Below, one piece after another: positions 41,829 through 50,524 of a stretch of 64,000 bases of DNA (within the stretch, counting starts at the first letter, position 1; each line of letters starts with the position of its first letter). The position numbers were made by a program, and so were the translations under genes. Source of the stretch: Hyphomicrobium_A sp963812795. Lineage in GTDB: Bacteria; Pseudomonadota; Alphaproteobacteria; Rhizobiales; Hyphomicrobiaceae. Below the pieces are notes generated by a model. The model made no database searches, was not told where the DNA came from, and worked only from the letters and a program-made list of their open reading frames with translations. The stretch is taken from assembly GCA_963812795.1 (NCBI GenBank), contig CAWEWG010000005.1:1-64000 (forward strand), read 5' to 3'.

Positions 41829-43163
41829 CTAAGTGGCGTCGATGAGGTGGAAGAAGGTGCCCGTCACCGTCCCGCGTCGCGAGCCGCGATCGGCGACGGT
41901 ATCGCCCATCGCGTCGAAGATGTCTGCCAGCGGCAGGTCCGGATTGGCGAGGACGGTGCTGTAGTGGAATTCGTGGCCCCACAGCTCGCTCGCTGAGAGC
42001 GCCGCAGCGCTGTTGGGAAGCAGCCGCGCCCGGCGATATCCGAGATGAAGCCGGCGCTGGCGGAATGACGTCTCGAGGCCGAGCAGGCCGAGCATCTCGT
42101 GGCGCCGCCCATCGGCGGTTTCGAGCCCGGCGCCAAGCACCATGTAGCCGCCGCACTCGCCATGCATAGGGATGTCACGGGCCGCGAGCTCGCGCATGCC
42201 GTGCTTGAAGCGTTCGGCTGACGCCAAGGCGCCTGCATGCAGCTCCGGATAGCCGCCGGGCAGCCAAACGGCATCGCTGTCGGTCGCCGGCGCTGCGTCG
42301 GCCAGCGGCGAGAACGTCGATATTTCCGCTCCGCCGCGCCGCCAGCTTTCGAGCAGATGCGGATAGAGGAAAGAGAACGCCGCATCGCTCGCGACGGCAA
42401 TCCGTTGCCCGGGCGGCCGCATGCCGTCGCCTGCCCCTGATGTGGGAGCTTCCGGTTGTCGTAGCGGTTGTGCGAGCGCGGACAGACGTGCCAGGTCGAC
42501 GGCGGCGGCGACGTTTGCGGCGGCACGCTCGAGGTAATGGTCGAGGTCCGTCGTCTCGACCGCCTGCACGAGCCCCAGATGGCGGTCCGGCAGCGACAGG
42601 CTCTGGCTGCGGCGTATGGCGCCGAGGACGCCAGTTCCGAGCGCTTCTATGGCCGGCGCGATCGCCATCTCGTGGCGCGCGCTCGAACTCATGTTGAGGA
42701 TGACGCCGCCGATCGTCAGATCGTCCCGGTACATCTTGCAGCCGAGCACGATAGCTGCGGCCGTCTCCGCCTGCGTCGCGACGTCGAGCACCAGGACGAT
42801 CGGCCAGCCGGTCAACGCGGCGAGGTCCGCGGTGGAGCCGCGTGCGCACTGGCCGCGGGCCGGCGCGCCGTCGAACAGGCCCATGACGCCTTCGACCACG
42901 CAGAAATCCGCGTCGGCAGCGTGCGAGGCGATAAGCGTGTCGATGAGCTGCGGGCGCATCGCCCACGTATCGAGGTTGACGCTTTGACGTCCGGCGGCCG
43001 CCGTATGGAAGGCCGGGTCGATATAGTCGGGTCCGCACTTGAACGGCTGGACGGCGACGCCCTGGTTGCGCAGCGCGCGCAGCAGGCCGAGCGTCAGCGT
43101 CGTCTTGCCGGCGCCGGAGCGTGCGGCGGCTACGATGACGCCCCTCGGCCGCCGCCCGCTCAC
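41829..43163 (-). CDS. cobB: Hydrogenobyrinic acid a,c-diamide synthase CobB
   Basis: CobB amidates the a and c acetate side chains using glutamine and ATP. From a GTG at 43163 that overlaps the cobA stop (GTGA), the product shows a P-loop-like VIVAAARSGAGKTTLTLGLL, KCGPDYIDPAFHTAAAGR, VEGVMGLFDG, and a C-terminal glutamine amidotransferase domain (WLPGGYPELHA, the Cys in HGECGGYMVLGAGL and the His in LWGHEFHYS). The frame is open further upstream, but that part overlaps cobA. It is the last gene of the minus-strand cob run. Confidence 0.95.
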   Translation of the reverse strand: MSGRRPRGVIVAAARSGAGKTTLTLGLLRALRNQGVAVQPFKCGPDYIDPAFHTAAAGRQSVNLDTWAMRPQLIDTLIASHAADADFCVVEGVMGLFDGAPARGQCARGSTADLAALTGWPIVLVLDVATQAETAAAIVLGCKMYRDDLTIGGVILNMSSSARHEMAIAPAIEALGTGVLGAIRRSQSLSLPDRHLGLVQAVETTDLDHYLERAAANVAAAVDLARLSALAQPLRQPEAPTSGAGDGMRPPGQRIAVASDAAFSFLYPHLLESWRRGGAEISTFSPLADAAPATDSDAVWLPGGYPELHAGALASAERFKHGMRELAARDIPMHGECGGYMVLGAGLETADGRRHEMLGLLGLETSFRQRRLHLGYRRARLLPNSAAALSASELWGHEFHYSTVLANPDLPLADIFDAMGDTVADRGSRRGTVTGTFFHLIDAT

Positions 43164-43960
43164 GTTGTCGCCCCCGCAAGATTGGCGAGCAACTCGGTTC
43201 GCAAGGCTGCGATCCATCCGACGACGACGACGGCCGGCGCGCCCATTTTGCTAGCCTTGGCATCGTCAGCAGCCCGGTGAAGCTCCGTCTCCAACACGCG
43301 CTGCGCGGGGAAGGACGCCGAGCCGATGATGGCGACCGGCGTGTCGGGAGCCATGCCCCCGCGCATGAAGGCGCCGGCGATGTCTCCGAGGTGCGCCATG
43401 GCCATGTAGAGGATGACGGGTTGGCCGGTGCGCGCTATCGCTTCCCATTCGCGCGCCGAATGCTCGTCGACGGCGCGGTGCCCGGTGGCGAGGATGACGG
43501 CGTGGTTGGTCTCCCGCGTCGTTGCCGGGATGCCGGCCAGCGCTGCACCGGCTAGGCCCGAGGTGAGGCCGGGCACGATGCGGAAGCGGACGCCCGCGCG
43601 GGCCAGAGAGAGAGCCTCTTCGCCGCCGCGTCCGAAGACGAACGGATCGCCGCCTTTGAGGCGGAGCACCCGCTTTCTTTCGCCCGCAAGCGCGATCAAT
43701 CGCTCGTTGATGTCGCTCTGATGCGGGGAAGGTTTGCCGCCGCGTTTGCCGGCAGCCTCGATGTCCGCGCCCGGTCGCAGGTAACCGAGCACGCGCGGGT
43801 CGATCAACTCGTCGTGGACGACGACGTCGCAGCTCCGCAGGGCGTGCACGGCCATGAGCGTCAGCAGGCGCGGATCGCCCGGCCCGGCGCCGACGAGCCA
43901 GACCTCGCCCGGATTGAACGCCGGAAATTCCGGATATATCGGCCGCTCGTGGGCGTTCAT
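43160..43960 (-). CDS. cobA: Uroporphyrinogen-III C-methyltransferase CobA
   Basis: CobA makes precorrin-2 by two SAM-dependent methylations. The 266-residue product has the tetrapyrrole methylase pattern VWLVGAGPGDPRLLTLMAVH, VVVHDELIDPRVL, RLKGGDPFVFGRGGEEA, IVPGLTSGLAGAALAGIPAT and VILATGHRA. It overlaps cobM by four bases at its start and cobB at its end, so all three are translationally coupled. No siroheme-type fused domains are present, so it is dedicated to cobalamin. Confidence 0.96.
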   Translation of the reverse strand: MNAHERPIYPEFPAFNPGEVWLVGAGPGDPRLLTLMAVHALRSCDVVVHDELIDPRVLGYLRPGADIEAAGKRGGKPSPHQSDINERLIALAGERKRVLRLKGGDPFVFGRGGEEALSLARAGVRFRIVPGLTSGLAGAALAGIPATTRETNHAVILATGHRAVDEHSAREWEAIARTGQPVILYMAMAHLGDIAGAFMRGGMAPDTPVAIIGSASFPAQRVLETELHRAADDAKASKMGAPAVVVVGWIAALRTELLANLAGATT

Positions 43961-44721
43961 CGCGCCGTCCCCCGGAAGCGCCGGTCGTAGTCGGCGGCGT
44001 AGAGGGCGCTGTCGCGAAAGTCTTGCGCGGCGAGCGCCGGGCCGACGAGGATGAGCGCGCTGCGTTCAAGGCCGCCCGCATCGACGACCAACGCCGCCAA
44101 CGTGCCCAGCTCGCCGCGAATGATCCGCTCCTCCGGCCAGCTGGCGCGATAGACTACCGCTGCCGGACAGCGGCTGCCGTAGAATGGCGTCACCTCGTCG
44201 ATGACCTTTTGCAGCACATGGATCGAAAGGTGGATGGCGAGGGTCGCGCCCGTTGCCGCGAAGCTCGCCAGCGTTTCCTTCGGCGGCATGGCCGAAGCGC
44301 GCCCCGGCGTACGCGTCAGCACGACGGATTGCGCCACCTCCGGCAGGGTCAGCTCGCGGCCGAGGGCCGCTGCTGCCGCGGCGAACGCCGGAACGCCCGG
44401 GGTGATGGTGTAGGCGATGCCCAGCTCGTCCAGACGCCGCAGTTGCTCGCCGAGCGCGCTCCAGATCGAGAGGTCGCCAGAATGCAGGCGGGCAACATCC
44501 CGCCCCGCGGCATCTGCGGCGCGCATCTCGTCGATAATCGCGTCCAGTGCTAGCGGCGCGGTATCAACGATGCGCGCGTTCGGCGGGCAATGCTGCAGCA
44601 ACTCCGTCGGCACCAGCGATCCCGCGTAAAGGCACACGGGACAACGAGCGATCAGATCGCGACCGCGCACCGTGATGAGGTCGGGGGCCCCCGGGCCGGC
44701 ACCGATGAAGTGCACCGTCAT
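43957..44721 (-). CDS. cobM: Precorrin-4 C11-methyltransferase CobM
   Basis: CobM methylates C11 of precorrin-4. The 254-residue product begins VHFIGAGPGAPDLITVRGRD, then CPVCLYAGSLVPTELLQHCP, LHSGDLSIWSALGEQ, ITPGVPAFAAAAAALGRELT and VVLTRTPGRASAMPPKE, all typical of CobM/CbiF. The start overlaps the cobE stop (ATGA). The gene is intact. Confidence 0.96.
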   Translation of the reverse strand: MTVHFIGAGPGAPDLITVRGRDLIARCPVCLYAGSLVPTELLQHCPPNARIVDTAPLALDAIIDEMRAADAAGRDVARLHSGDLSIWSALGEQLRRLDELGIAYTITPGVPAFAAAAAALGRELTLPEVAQSVVLTRTPGRASAMPPKETLASFAATGATLAIHLSIHVLQKVIDEVTPFYGSRCPAAVVYRASWPEERIIRGELGTLAALVVDAGGLERSALILVGPALAAQDFRDSALYAADYDRRFRGTAR

Positions 44722-45101
44722 GGCGCTGCCCCCACGGCAATGGCGCAGGTGACGGTGGCGGTCGCGATGCGCGGGGCGAGCAGACGGGCGCCGTGACCTG
44801 CGGCGGCCAACGCCGCAGTCTCGGCGACCGAGGGAACGCCTTTGAGGCTTTCGACACGCGGAGAGGAGGTGAGCGTGGCACCGGTCGTGGCGCGCATATC
44901 AGCCGGGGAGACGAAGATGACGCGCAAATCGAGTGTCTTCGCCGCGCCGGCAATGCCGGCTTCCGAACTCTTGTCGATGGCGGTAGCCAGCGCATCGATT
45001 TGCGAGCCAGCAACGCTGCAGCGCGCGAGTGCCGCGGCGATGGCGGCCATGACCGCTTCGGTCGTCGCCCCCGTCCGGCACCCTATCCCCGCGACCATCA
45101 T
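44718..45101 (-). CDS. cobE: Cobalamin biosynthesis protein CobE (CbiG C-terminal-like)
   Basis: The 127-residue product has the CobE/CbiG C-terminal pattern VAGIGCRTGATTEAVMAAI, LATAIDKSSEAGIAGAAKTL and SVAETAALAAAGHGARLL. In the anaerobic pathway CbiG opens the ring lactone; the role of CobE in the aerobic pathway is less clear, possibly an intermediate-binding protein. The ATG at 45101 overlaps the cobL stop (ATGA). Confidence 0.92.
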   Translation of the reverse strand: MMVAGIGCRTGATTEAVMAAIAAALARCSVAGSQIDALATAIDKSSEAGIAGAAKTLDLRVIFVSPADMRATTGATLTSSPRVESLKGVPSVAETAALAAAGHGARLLAPRIATATVTCAIAVGAAP

Positions 45102-46345
45102 GGCTTCACCGCGCGCCACTGGGTGATGGGGAACGCAGGTCGCCAGCCGTGCAGCCCGCCGATGCTGTCGGCGCGTGCCACGTCGATGCGCGACAGCTCG
45201 CCGCCAAGCTGCCGGAAGGCGAGCAGGAGCGTGTTCTCAGCTTCCAGCGTCACGGCATTGGCGACAATGCGCCCGCCGGGCTTCAGTTTCGCCCATGCGG
45301 GATCGAGCACGCCGTCTCCCAGCCCGCCGCCGATGAATACCGCGTCGGGTGTGGGCAGGCTCTGCAGCACTTCGGGCGCGCGGCCGTGCACGATCTGCAA
45401 CTCCGGCGTTCCGAGGGTGGCGGCGTTGCGCGCAGCTATGTCGGCGCGCGCAGCGTTCTCCTCGATGCCGATGGCGCGCAGCGACGGATCGCACAGCAGC
45501 CATTCGATGGCGATCGAGCCGGCGCCGAGGCCGATGTCCCACAGCAACTCGCCGTGGCGCGGCTCCAGCGCGGCGATGGTGATGGCGCGCACCTCGCGCT
45601 TGGTGAGCTGGCCGTCGTTCTCGAACGATGCGTCGCTGCGGCCCGGCGCCAGCGTCGAGATGCGGCTGCCGGCACCCGCGACGACCTCGAGCGCTATGGT
45701 GTTGAGCGCAGCGACGTCGCCGGCGACCCCCGCCTTGGCCGTCGTGTGCTGCACGCGCTGGCCGGGTCCACCCATGTTCTCGAGAATTGTCATCCGCGTG
45801 TCGCCGAGACCGCGATCGCGCAGAAGCTGCGCCACCATGCCTGGCGTCGATCCGCCCCAGGACAGCGCCAATACGCGCGCGCCCGGCTGCAGGTGACGGA
45901 CGACCGATGCCAGCGCGCGGCCGTGCAGCGATACGGTGTGGACATCTTGCAGCGCCCAGCCCAATTGCGCTGCGGCGAGGCTGAACGCCGAGGGCTGCGG
46001 CATGCAAACGAACTCTTCTGGGGGGATGATCGCCGCCAGTTGCTTGCCGATGCCGAAGTGAAACGGATCCCCGGACGCGAGAATGACGACAGGGCTGCCG
46101 CGAAGGGCCAAGATACGCGGGAACGCCGTTTCGATGGGGCTTGGCCAGACGACGCGCTCGCCGTTGACAAGCGACCCCGCCAGCGCCAAGTGGCGCGCGC
46201 CGCCGAAAACGACCGCGGCCGCCTCGACGAGGAGTCGCGCGATCGGCGCCAGCCCTTCGACACCATCCTCGCCGATGCCGATGATGGACAGCCAAGGTCG
46301 CGGTGTGATGTCTATGGCGGCCGATGCCGGACTAGCGAGTGCCAT
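45098..46345 (-). CDS. cobL: Precorrin-6Y C5,15-methyltransferase (decarboxylating) CobL
   Basis: CobL is a two-domain enzyme fusing CbiE and CbiT. The N-terminal methylase has LSIIGIGEDGVEGLAPIARL and LASGDPFHFGIGKQL. The C-terminal domain, from about residue 215, has SFENDGQLTKREVRAITIAA, LWDIGLGAGSIAIEW and DAVFIGGGLGDGVLD, the SAM site of CbiT. The ATG at 46345-46343 shares bases 46344-46345 with the plus-strand ATG of cobK, so the two genes start back to back on one CATG. A longer start at 46357 would overlap cobK further. Confidence 0.94.
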   Translation of the reverse strand: MALASPASAAIDITPRPWLSIIGIGEDGVEGLAPIARLLVEAAAVVFGGARHLALAGSLVNGERVVWPSPIETAFPRILALRGSPVVILASGDPFHFGIGKQLAAIIPPEEFVCMPQPSAFSLAAAQLGWALQDVHTVSLHGRALASVVRHLQPGARVLALSWGGSTPGMVAQLLRDRGLGDTRMTILENMGGPGQRVQHTTAKAGVAGDVAALNTIALEVVAGAGSRISTLAPGRSDASFENDGQLTKREVRAITIAALEPRHGELLWDIGLGAGSIAIEWLLCDPSLRAIGIEENAARADIAARNAATLGTPELQIVHGRAPEVLQSLPTPDAVFIGGGLGDGVLDPAWAKLKPGGRIVANAVTLEAENTLLLAFRQLGGELSRIDVARADSIGGLHGWRPAFPITQWRAVKP

Positions 46346-47120
46346 GCGGATTCTCATACTTGGAGGCACTATAGAGGCATTCGAGCTGGCGGTGCGCCTG
46401 TCCAATGACGCACGGTTTGCGCCCATTTTCTCGCTCGCCGGCCGTACGGCAAAGCCGATGCTGCCGCCGGTCGCCCATCGGATCGGCGGCTTCGGCGGCG
46501 CCCAGGGTCTTGCCAATTGGCTCCGCGCCGAAAGCATCCATGCCATCGTGGACGCTACGCACCCGTTTGCCGCGCGCATCTCTGCCAACGCTGCCGCCGC
46601 CGCATCCCAGCTCGGATTGCCGCTGCTGTTCTTGCAGCGACCGCCCTGGGGCCAGGAGGATGGCGACAACTGGACGCGCGTCGGCGATATGGGGCAGGCG
46701 GCAACGGCGCTTGGCGAGCAGCCGGCGAGGGTGTTTCTGGGTATCGGCCGACAGGAGGTGGCGGCGTTCAAGGCAGCGCCGCAGCACGTGTATCTCGTAC
46801 GCGCCATTGAGCCACCTGCCGCGGATAGCCTGCCGCCGCAGAGCGAAGTGCTCCTCCAGCGCGGACCGTTCGAGCTTGCCGCCGAGCGCGAGCTGCTTGG
46901 CGCCCGCGGCATCGATGTCGTGGTGAGCAAGAACGCCGGCGGCGGCGCGGCCTACGCCAAGATCGCGGCGGCGCGCCAGCTCGGCTTGCGTGTGGTGATG
47001 GTGGAGCGTCGGCCGCTGCCCGAGGGAGACACGGTGGCCAGCGTCGACGAGGCCGTGCGCTGGCTTGGTCTGGTCCTGGCAGCACGTCATGGCAGCCCTG
47101 CCTCCGAGCGGGGCGTGTAG
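46344..47120 (+). CDS. cobK: Precorrin-6A reductase CobK, antisense to the operon
   Basis: CobK reduces precorrin-6A with NADPH. The 258-residue product has RILILGGTIEAFELAVRL (nucleotide-binding start), VDATHPFAARISANAAAAAS, FLGIGRQEVAAF and VVVSKNAGGGAAYAKIAAAR, as in CobK/CbiJ. It lies on the plus strand between cobJ and cobL of the minus-strand run. Its start overlaps the cobL start, and its last 34 bases overlap the cobJ end. A promoter for cobK would have to lie inside cobL. The minus-strand transcript reading to cobL must cross it in antisense. Confidence 0.95.
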   Translation: MRILILGGTIEAFELAVRLSNDARFAPIFSLAGRTAKPMLPPVAHRIGGFGGAQGLANWLRAESIHAIVDATHPFAARISANAAAAASQLGLPLLFLQRPPWGQEDGDNWTRVGDMGQAATALGEQPARVFLGIGRQEVAAFKAAPQHVYLVRAIEPPAADSLPPQSEVLLQRGPFELAAERELLGARGIDVVVSKNAGGGAAYAKIAAARQLGLRVVMVERRPLPEGDTVASVDEAVRWLGLVLAARHGSPASERGV

Positions 47121-47851
47121 GCCCAGGGTGTCAGACCCTCGCGCTCGATCAGGCGCGTGCTGCTCGATCCGACCAGCACGAGCGTGCGCATATCGGCGGC
47201 AACCGATGCCGCGTCGCCGAGATTGCTCACGTTGACTGTTGCGCCCGGCGTTCCGGCGGCACGCACGAAGAGGACGATGGTGTCGTCGGCCTTCCACTGC
47301 CGTAAATGCGCCAGCGCACGCTGCAAGCCCTCGGGGCGCGCGCGCGACGCCGGATTGTAAAGCGCGATGACGAAGTCGCCGCGTGCGGCAGCCTCCAGCC
47401 GGCGCTCGATGGTGCTCCAGGACTTCAGGTTGTCCGAGATCGAAATGGCGCAGAAGTCGGCTCCGAGCGGCGCGCCGGCTAGCGCTGCCGCGGCCAGCAT
47501 GGCCGTCACGCCGGGTTCGACGCGAATGTCCAGCGCACGCCACGCCGGGTCGCCCGCGTCGACCGCCTCGAACACCGCGGCCGCCATGGCGAACACACCG
47601 GGATCGCCGCTCGACACGACGGCCACCCGTCGGCCCTCGGCGGCGAGGCGCAGGGCGTGACGCGCGCGGTCGAGTTCGACGCGATTGTCCGAAGCGTGTC
47701 GGCGCTGGCCGGGCGCAAGCTCAGGGACGCGCGCCAAATAGGTGTCGTAGCCGACGAGGTCGGTCGCCTCCTTGAGGGCTTGCAGCACGGCGGGGGTCGT
47801 AAGCTCCGGCGCACCGGGGCCAAGACCGACAATGGTCAGGCGTCCGCTCAT
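47087..47851 (-). CDS. cobJ: Precorrin-3B C17-methyltransferase CobJ
   Basis: CobJ methylates C17 and contracts the ring. The 254-residue product has LTIVGLGPGAPELTTPAVLQ, DLVGYDTYLARV, VAVVSSGDPGVFAMAAAVFE, VEPGVTAMLAAAALAGAPLG and FCAISISDNLKSW, then VLVGSSSTRLI near the end. Its start overlaps the cobI stop by four bases. Its end overlaps the 3' end of the convergent cobK. Confidence 0.96.
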   Translation of the reverse strand: MSGRLTIVGLGPGAPELTTPAVLQALKEATDLVGYDTYLARVPELAPGQRRHASDNRVELDRARHALRLAAEGRRVAVVSSGDPGVFAMAAAVFEAVDAGDPAWRALDIRVEPGVTAMLAAAALAGAPLGADFCAISISDNLKSWSTIERRLEAAARGDFVIALYNPASRARPEGLQRALAHLRQWKADDTIVLFVRAAGTPGATVNVSNLGDAASVAADMRTLVLVGSSSTRLIEREGLTPWAYTPRSEAGLP

Positions 47852-48606
47852 AGCCGCCGTCCCTGACCGGGAATGAGCACCATGGCAAAGTAGGGCCCGG
47901 AAGTCTCGGTGCGCTCGCCCAGCGGCGTGATGCGCTCCTCGCTCATGGTGCCGCGTTCGACGTAGATGGCGCGATCGAGAAGCCCGGCGGCCTCGACGGC
48001 GCGGCGTACCTTGGCGAGGTTGCGACCGACCTTCATGATGACGCTGGCATCGGCGCGCGACAGCCGCTCGACCATGGCTGTCTCCTCCAGCGTGCCGGGC
48101 ATGACGTTGAGCACGTCATCGCCCCAGGTGATCGGCGCGTTGGCGCGCGTCCAGCAGCCCGACATGCCGGTGACGCCGGGCACGACCTCGATGGGAACGA
48201 CGCCGTCGAGGCGCCGCCACATGTGCATGAATGATCCGTAGAAGAAGGGATCGCCTTCGGCCAGCAGTCCGACCGAGCGGCCCGCCCGCAGCTCGACGGC
48301 CAAAGCCTCGGACGCATCGCGGTAGAAGTCGGTGATGGCGCGCGCGTATTCCGGATCGCGCGTCGGGATCTCGTCGGTCAGGGGATATTCGAGCCGCAGG
48401 TCGTGGTGCTTGCCGTCGAGCAGCGGCGCCACGATCTTGCGCGCGTTGCCCTCGCGGCCGCGCTTGGCAAAGAAGGCAACGACATCCACCGAGCGCACGA
48501 GGCCGGCAGCGCGCAATGTCATGTAGCGGACATCGCCGGGCCCGACGCCGATCCCATAAAGGGTCCCGCGCTGGGCGACGCCGGCAATCGTATCGAGCGG
48601 GGTCAT
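47848..48606 (-). CDS. cobI: Precorrin-2 C20-methyltransferase CobI
   Basis: CobI methylates C20 of precorrin-2. The 252-residue product has LYGIGVGPGDVRYMTLRAAG, VVAFFAKRGREGNAR, GLLAEGDPFFYGSFMHMWRR, VVPGVTGMSGCWTRANAPIT and SVIMKVGRNLAKVRRA, all typical of CobI/CbiL. It overlaps cobH at its start (ATGA) and cobJ at its end. The gene is intact. Confidence 0.96.
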   Translation of the reverse strand: MTPLDTIAGVAQRGTLYGIGVGPGDVRYMTLRAAGLVRSVDVVAFFAKRGREGNARKIVAPLLDGKHHDLRLEYPLTDEIPTRDPEYARAITDFYRDASEALAVELRAGRSVGLLAEGDPFFYGSFMHMWRRLDGVVPIEVVPGVTGMSGCWTRANAPITWGDDVLNVMPGTLEETAMVERLSRADASVIMKVGRNLAKVRRAVEAAGLLDRAIYVERGTMSEERITPLGERTETSGPYFAMVLIPGQGRRL

Positions 48607-49235
48607 TCGCGGTCGCTGGCGAGAGCGTTGAGGGCGGCGGCGGCCATGGCGCTACCGCCTTTGCGCCCGCGCACGATCAAGTACGGCACCGCGCCGGCGG
48701 CTGCGAGCGCCTCCTTGGATTCGGCGGCGCCGACGAACCCGACGGGGACGCCGATCACGGCGGCCGGCGTGCCGGCGCCTTGTTCGATCAGTTCCAGTAG
48801 CCGGAACAGCGCCGTCGGCGCGTTGCCGATGGCCACGACGGCGTTCTGCAAATGCGGCCTCCACAACTCGAGTGCCGCTGCAGAGCGCGTCGTCTCCTGT
48901 TCGCGCGCCAGCTCGGGCACGGAAGCATCGCCGAGCGTGCAGATCACCTGGTTGGCGGCCGGCAGGCGGCTGCGTGTCACACCATGCGCCACCATCTGCG
49001 CGTCGCAGAGGATCGGCGCGCCGCCGCGCAGCGCAGCGACGGCGGCGTCGGCGAAGTCGTCCGACATCGCGACATCATCGGCAAGGTCGACCATCCCCGC
49101 GGCGTGGATCATGCGCACCACGACTTTTTCGGCGCGACCCGAGAAACGCTCAAGGTTCGCCTCCGCACGGATGATGGCAAAGGAATTGCTGTAGATCTCG
49201 GCCCCGTCGCGAATATACGAGCGCTTCGCGGACAT
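48603..49235 (-). CDS. cobH: Precorrin-8X methylmutase CobH
   Basis: CobH moves the C11 methyl group to C12 to give hydrogenobyrinic acid. The 210-residue product has SYIRDGAEIYSNSFAIIRAE, VVVRMIHAAGMVDLADDVAM (with the catalytic His), GAPILCDAQMVAHGVT and GTPAAVIGVPVGFVGAAESK. It starts 11 bases after cobG and overlaps cobI. The gene is intact. Confidence 0.97.
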   Translation of the reverse strand: MSAKRSYIRDGAEIYSNSFAIIRAEANLERFSGRAEKVVVRMIHAAGMVDLADDVAMSDDFADAAVAALRGGAPILCDAQMVAHGVTRSRLPAANQVICTLGDASVPELAREQETTRSAAALELWRPHLQNAVVAIGNAPTALFRLLELIEQGAGTPAAVIGVPVGFVGAAESKEALAAAGAVPYLIVRGRKGGSAMAAAALNALASDRE

Positions 49236-49246
49236 GGTGGCACTTC

Positions 49247-50524
49247 CTAGGTCGAATTCAGCGCCTCTGGCAGGTCAGGAAGGGAGGCCGGGCGCACGAA
49301 CGAGAGGGGTTTCCCCTGGGCCGTATCATAGCGCAGCACGCCAAAGCAATCACCGACCCCGACGAGGGTTAGATCGGCAGGCCCTGAGCGTGCGCAGCCC
49401 TTGCTGCACCCCGAGACGTGGCACGTCCTGATGCCCATGCGGCCGAGTGCCGGGGCAAGGCGCTTTGCCGCGGCCCGCGTATCGACCTGGCTCGACGTGC
49501 AGCCGGCCATCCCGGGGCAGGCGTCTATCGAAAGCAGGGGGTCGGTGGGATCGACGATGAGGCCGGCTTCGACCGCCGCCGCGATCATCGACAGGCCGGC
49601 CTCGCGGTCCGGCACAGGCACATAGAGAGACCGCCAGGGCGAGATGCGCAACTCGCTCGCGCCGACTTCGGCCGCGCGCTGGCCGAGGCGACGCAGGGCG
49701 ACGGCGTCTATGCGTCCGAAGGGCGCGACGAAGCCGACGGTCGCCGTGGCGCAGTTCTCAATCAGGCCGAGCGGGTGCTGCTTGGCCCGGAACGCGGGAG
49801 CGCCGCCAAGCGGATCGAGTCGAGCGGCGGCCGGCTGAAGCTGCCGCTTGTCGGGGGCCGACACGTCGCGCATGCGCGTCCCGGCACGCAAACCGAGCTG
49901 AACAAAGCATGCTGCAAGATCGAGGGCGGCGGCGCAAGCCAGGTCGGGCGTCGCCGCGCCAAGCCACTCGACGCCTTCCGGGCCATCGAGCCCGACCGCC
50001 AAGTTGATGCGGTTGTCGCCGCGCACGGCGAGCAGACGAATGTCGGCGCGCTCCTCGTCGAGCGGCAGACCGCCGCCGCCGTCAACGACGAAGCAGAACT
50101 TTGCCGGCAAGGTCCAGAGTTCGGATCGGTGCGAGAGCGCAGTCTCCAGGGACTCGACCAGCGGGCGCGGATCCAGCAACTCGCTATGGTCGATGCCGGC
50201 GAGCGGGCTCGAGAGGACATTGCGGACCGCCTCGGTCTCGGCGGTTTCATCGAGCAGATCCTGCTCGGCGAGCGCGGACCACAGAGCCGGCAAGCTTTCG
50301 GCCTCGACACCGCGCATCTGAATGTTGGCGCGGCGCGTCAGATCGATGAGGCCATTGCCGTGACGCTCGGCGAGCGTGGCGATGGCCAGGAGTTGGGCCG
50401 GTGTGAGGTGTCCGCGCGGGCGCAGCCGCACGATGAGCCCATCGCCGCTTTGCATCGGTCGCAGTGCTCCCGGGCACCAGCCCCGCACCTTCGAGACGAC
50501 GGGTACGGGCGCCGGAGCCGTCAT
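49247..50524 (-). CDS. cobG: Precorrin-3B synthase CobG (Fe-S monooxygenase)
   Basis: CobG uses oxygen to form precorrin-3B, which marks the aerobic pathway. The 425-residue product has two ferredoxin-like/nitrite-sulfite reductase-like halves: GDGLIVRLRPRGHLTPAQLL, LIDLTRRANIQMRGV, and a cluster-binding region DACPGMAGCTSS followed by HVSGCSKGCARS (four Cys for a 4Fe-4S cluster) at about residues 343-390. The start overlaps the cobN stop (ATGA). Confidence 0.95.
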   Translation of the reverse strand: MTAPAPVPVVSKVRGWCPGALRPMQSGDGLIVRLRPRGHLTPAQLLAIATLAERHGNGLIDLTRRANIQMRGVEAESLPALWSALAEQDLLDETAETEAVRNVLSSPLAGIDHSELLDPRPLVESLETALSHRSELWTLPAKFCFVVDGGGGLPLDEERADIRLLAVRGDNRINLAVGLDGPEGVEWLGAATPDLACAAALDLAACFVQLGLRAGTRMRDVSAPDKRQLQPAAARLDPLGGAPAFRAKQHPLGLIENCATATVGFVAPFGRIDAVALRRLGQRAAEVGASELRISPWRSLYVPVPDREAGLSMIAAAVEAGLIVDPTDPLLSIDACPGMAGCTSSQVDTRAAAKRLAPALGRMGIRTCHVSGCSKGCARSGPADLTLVGVGDCFGVLRYDTAQGKPLSFVRPASLPDLPEALNST

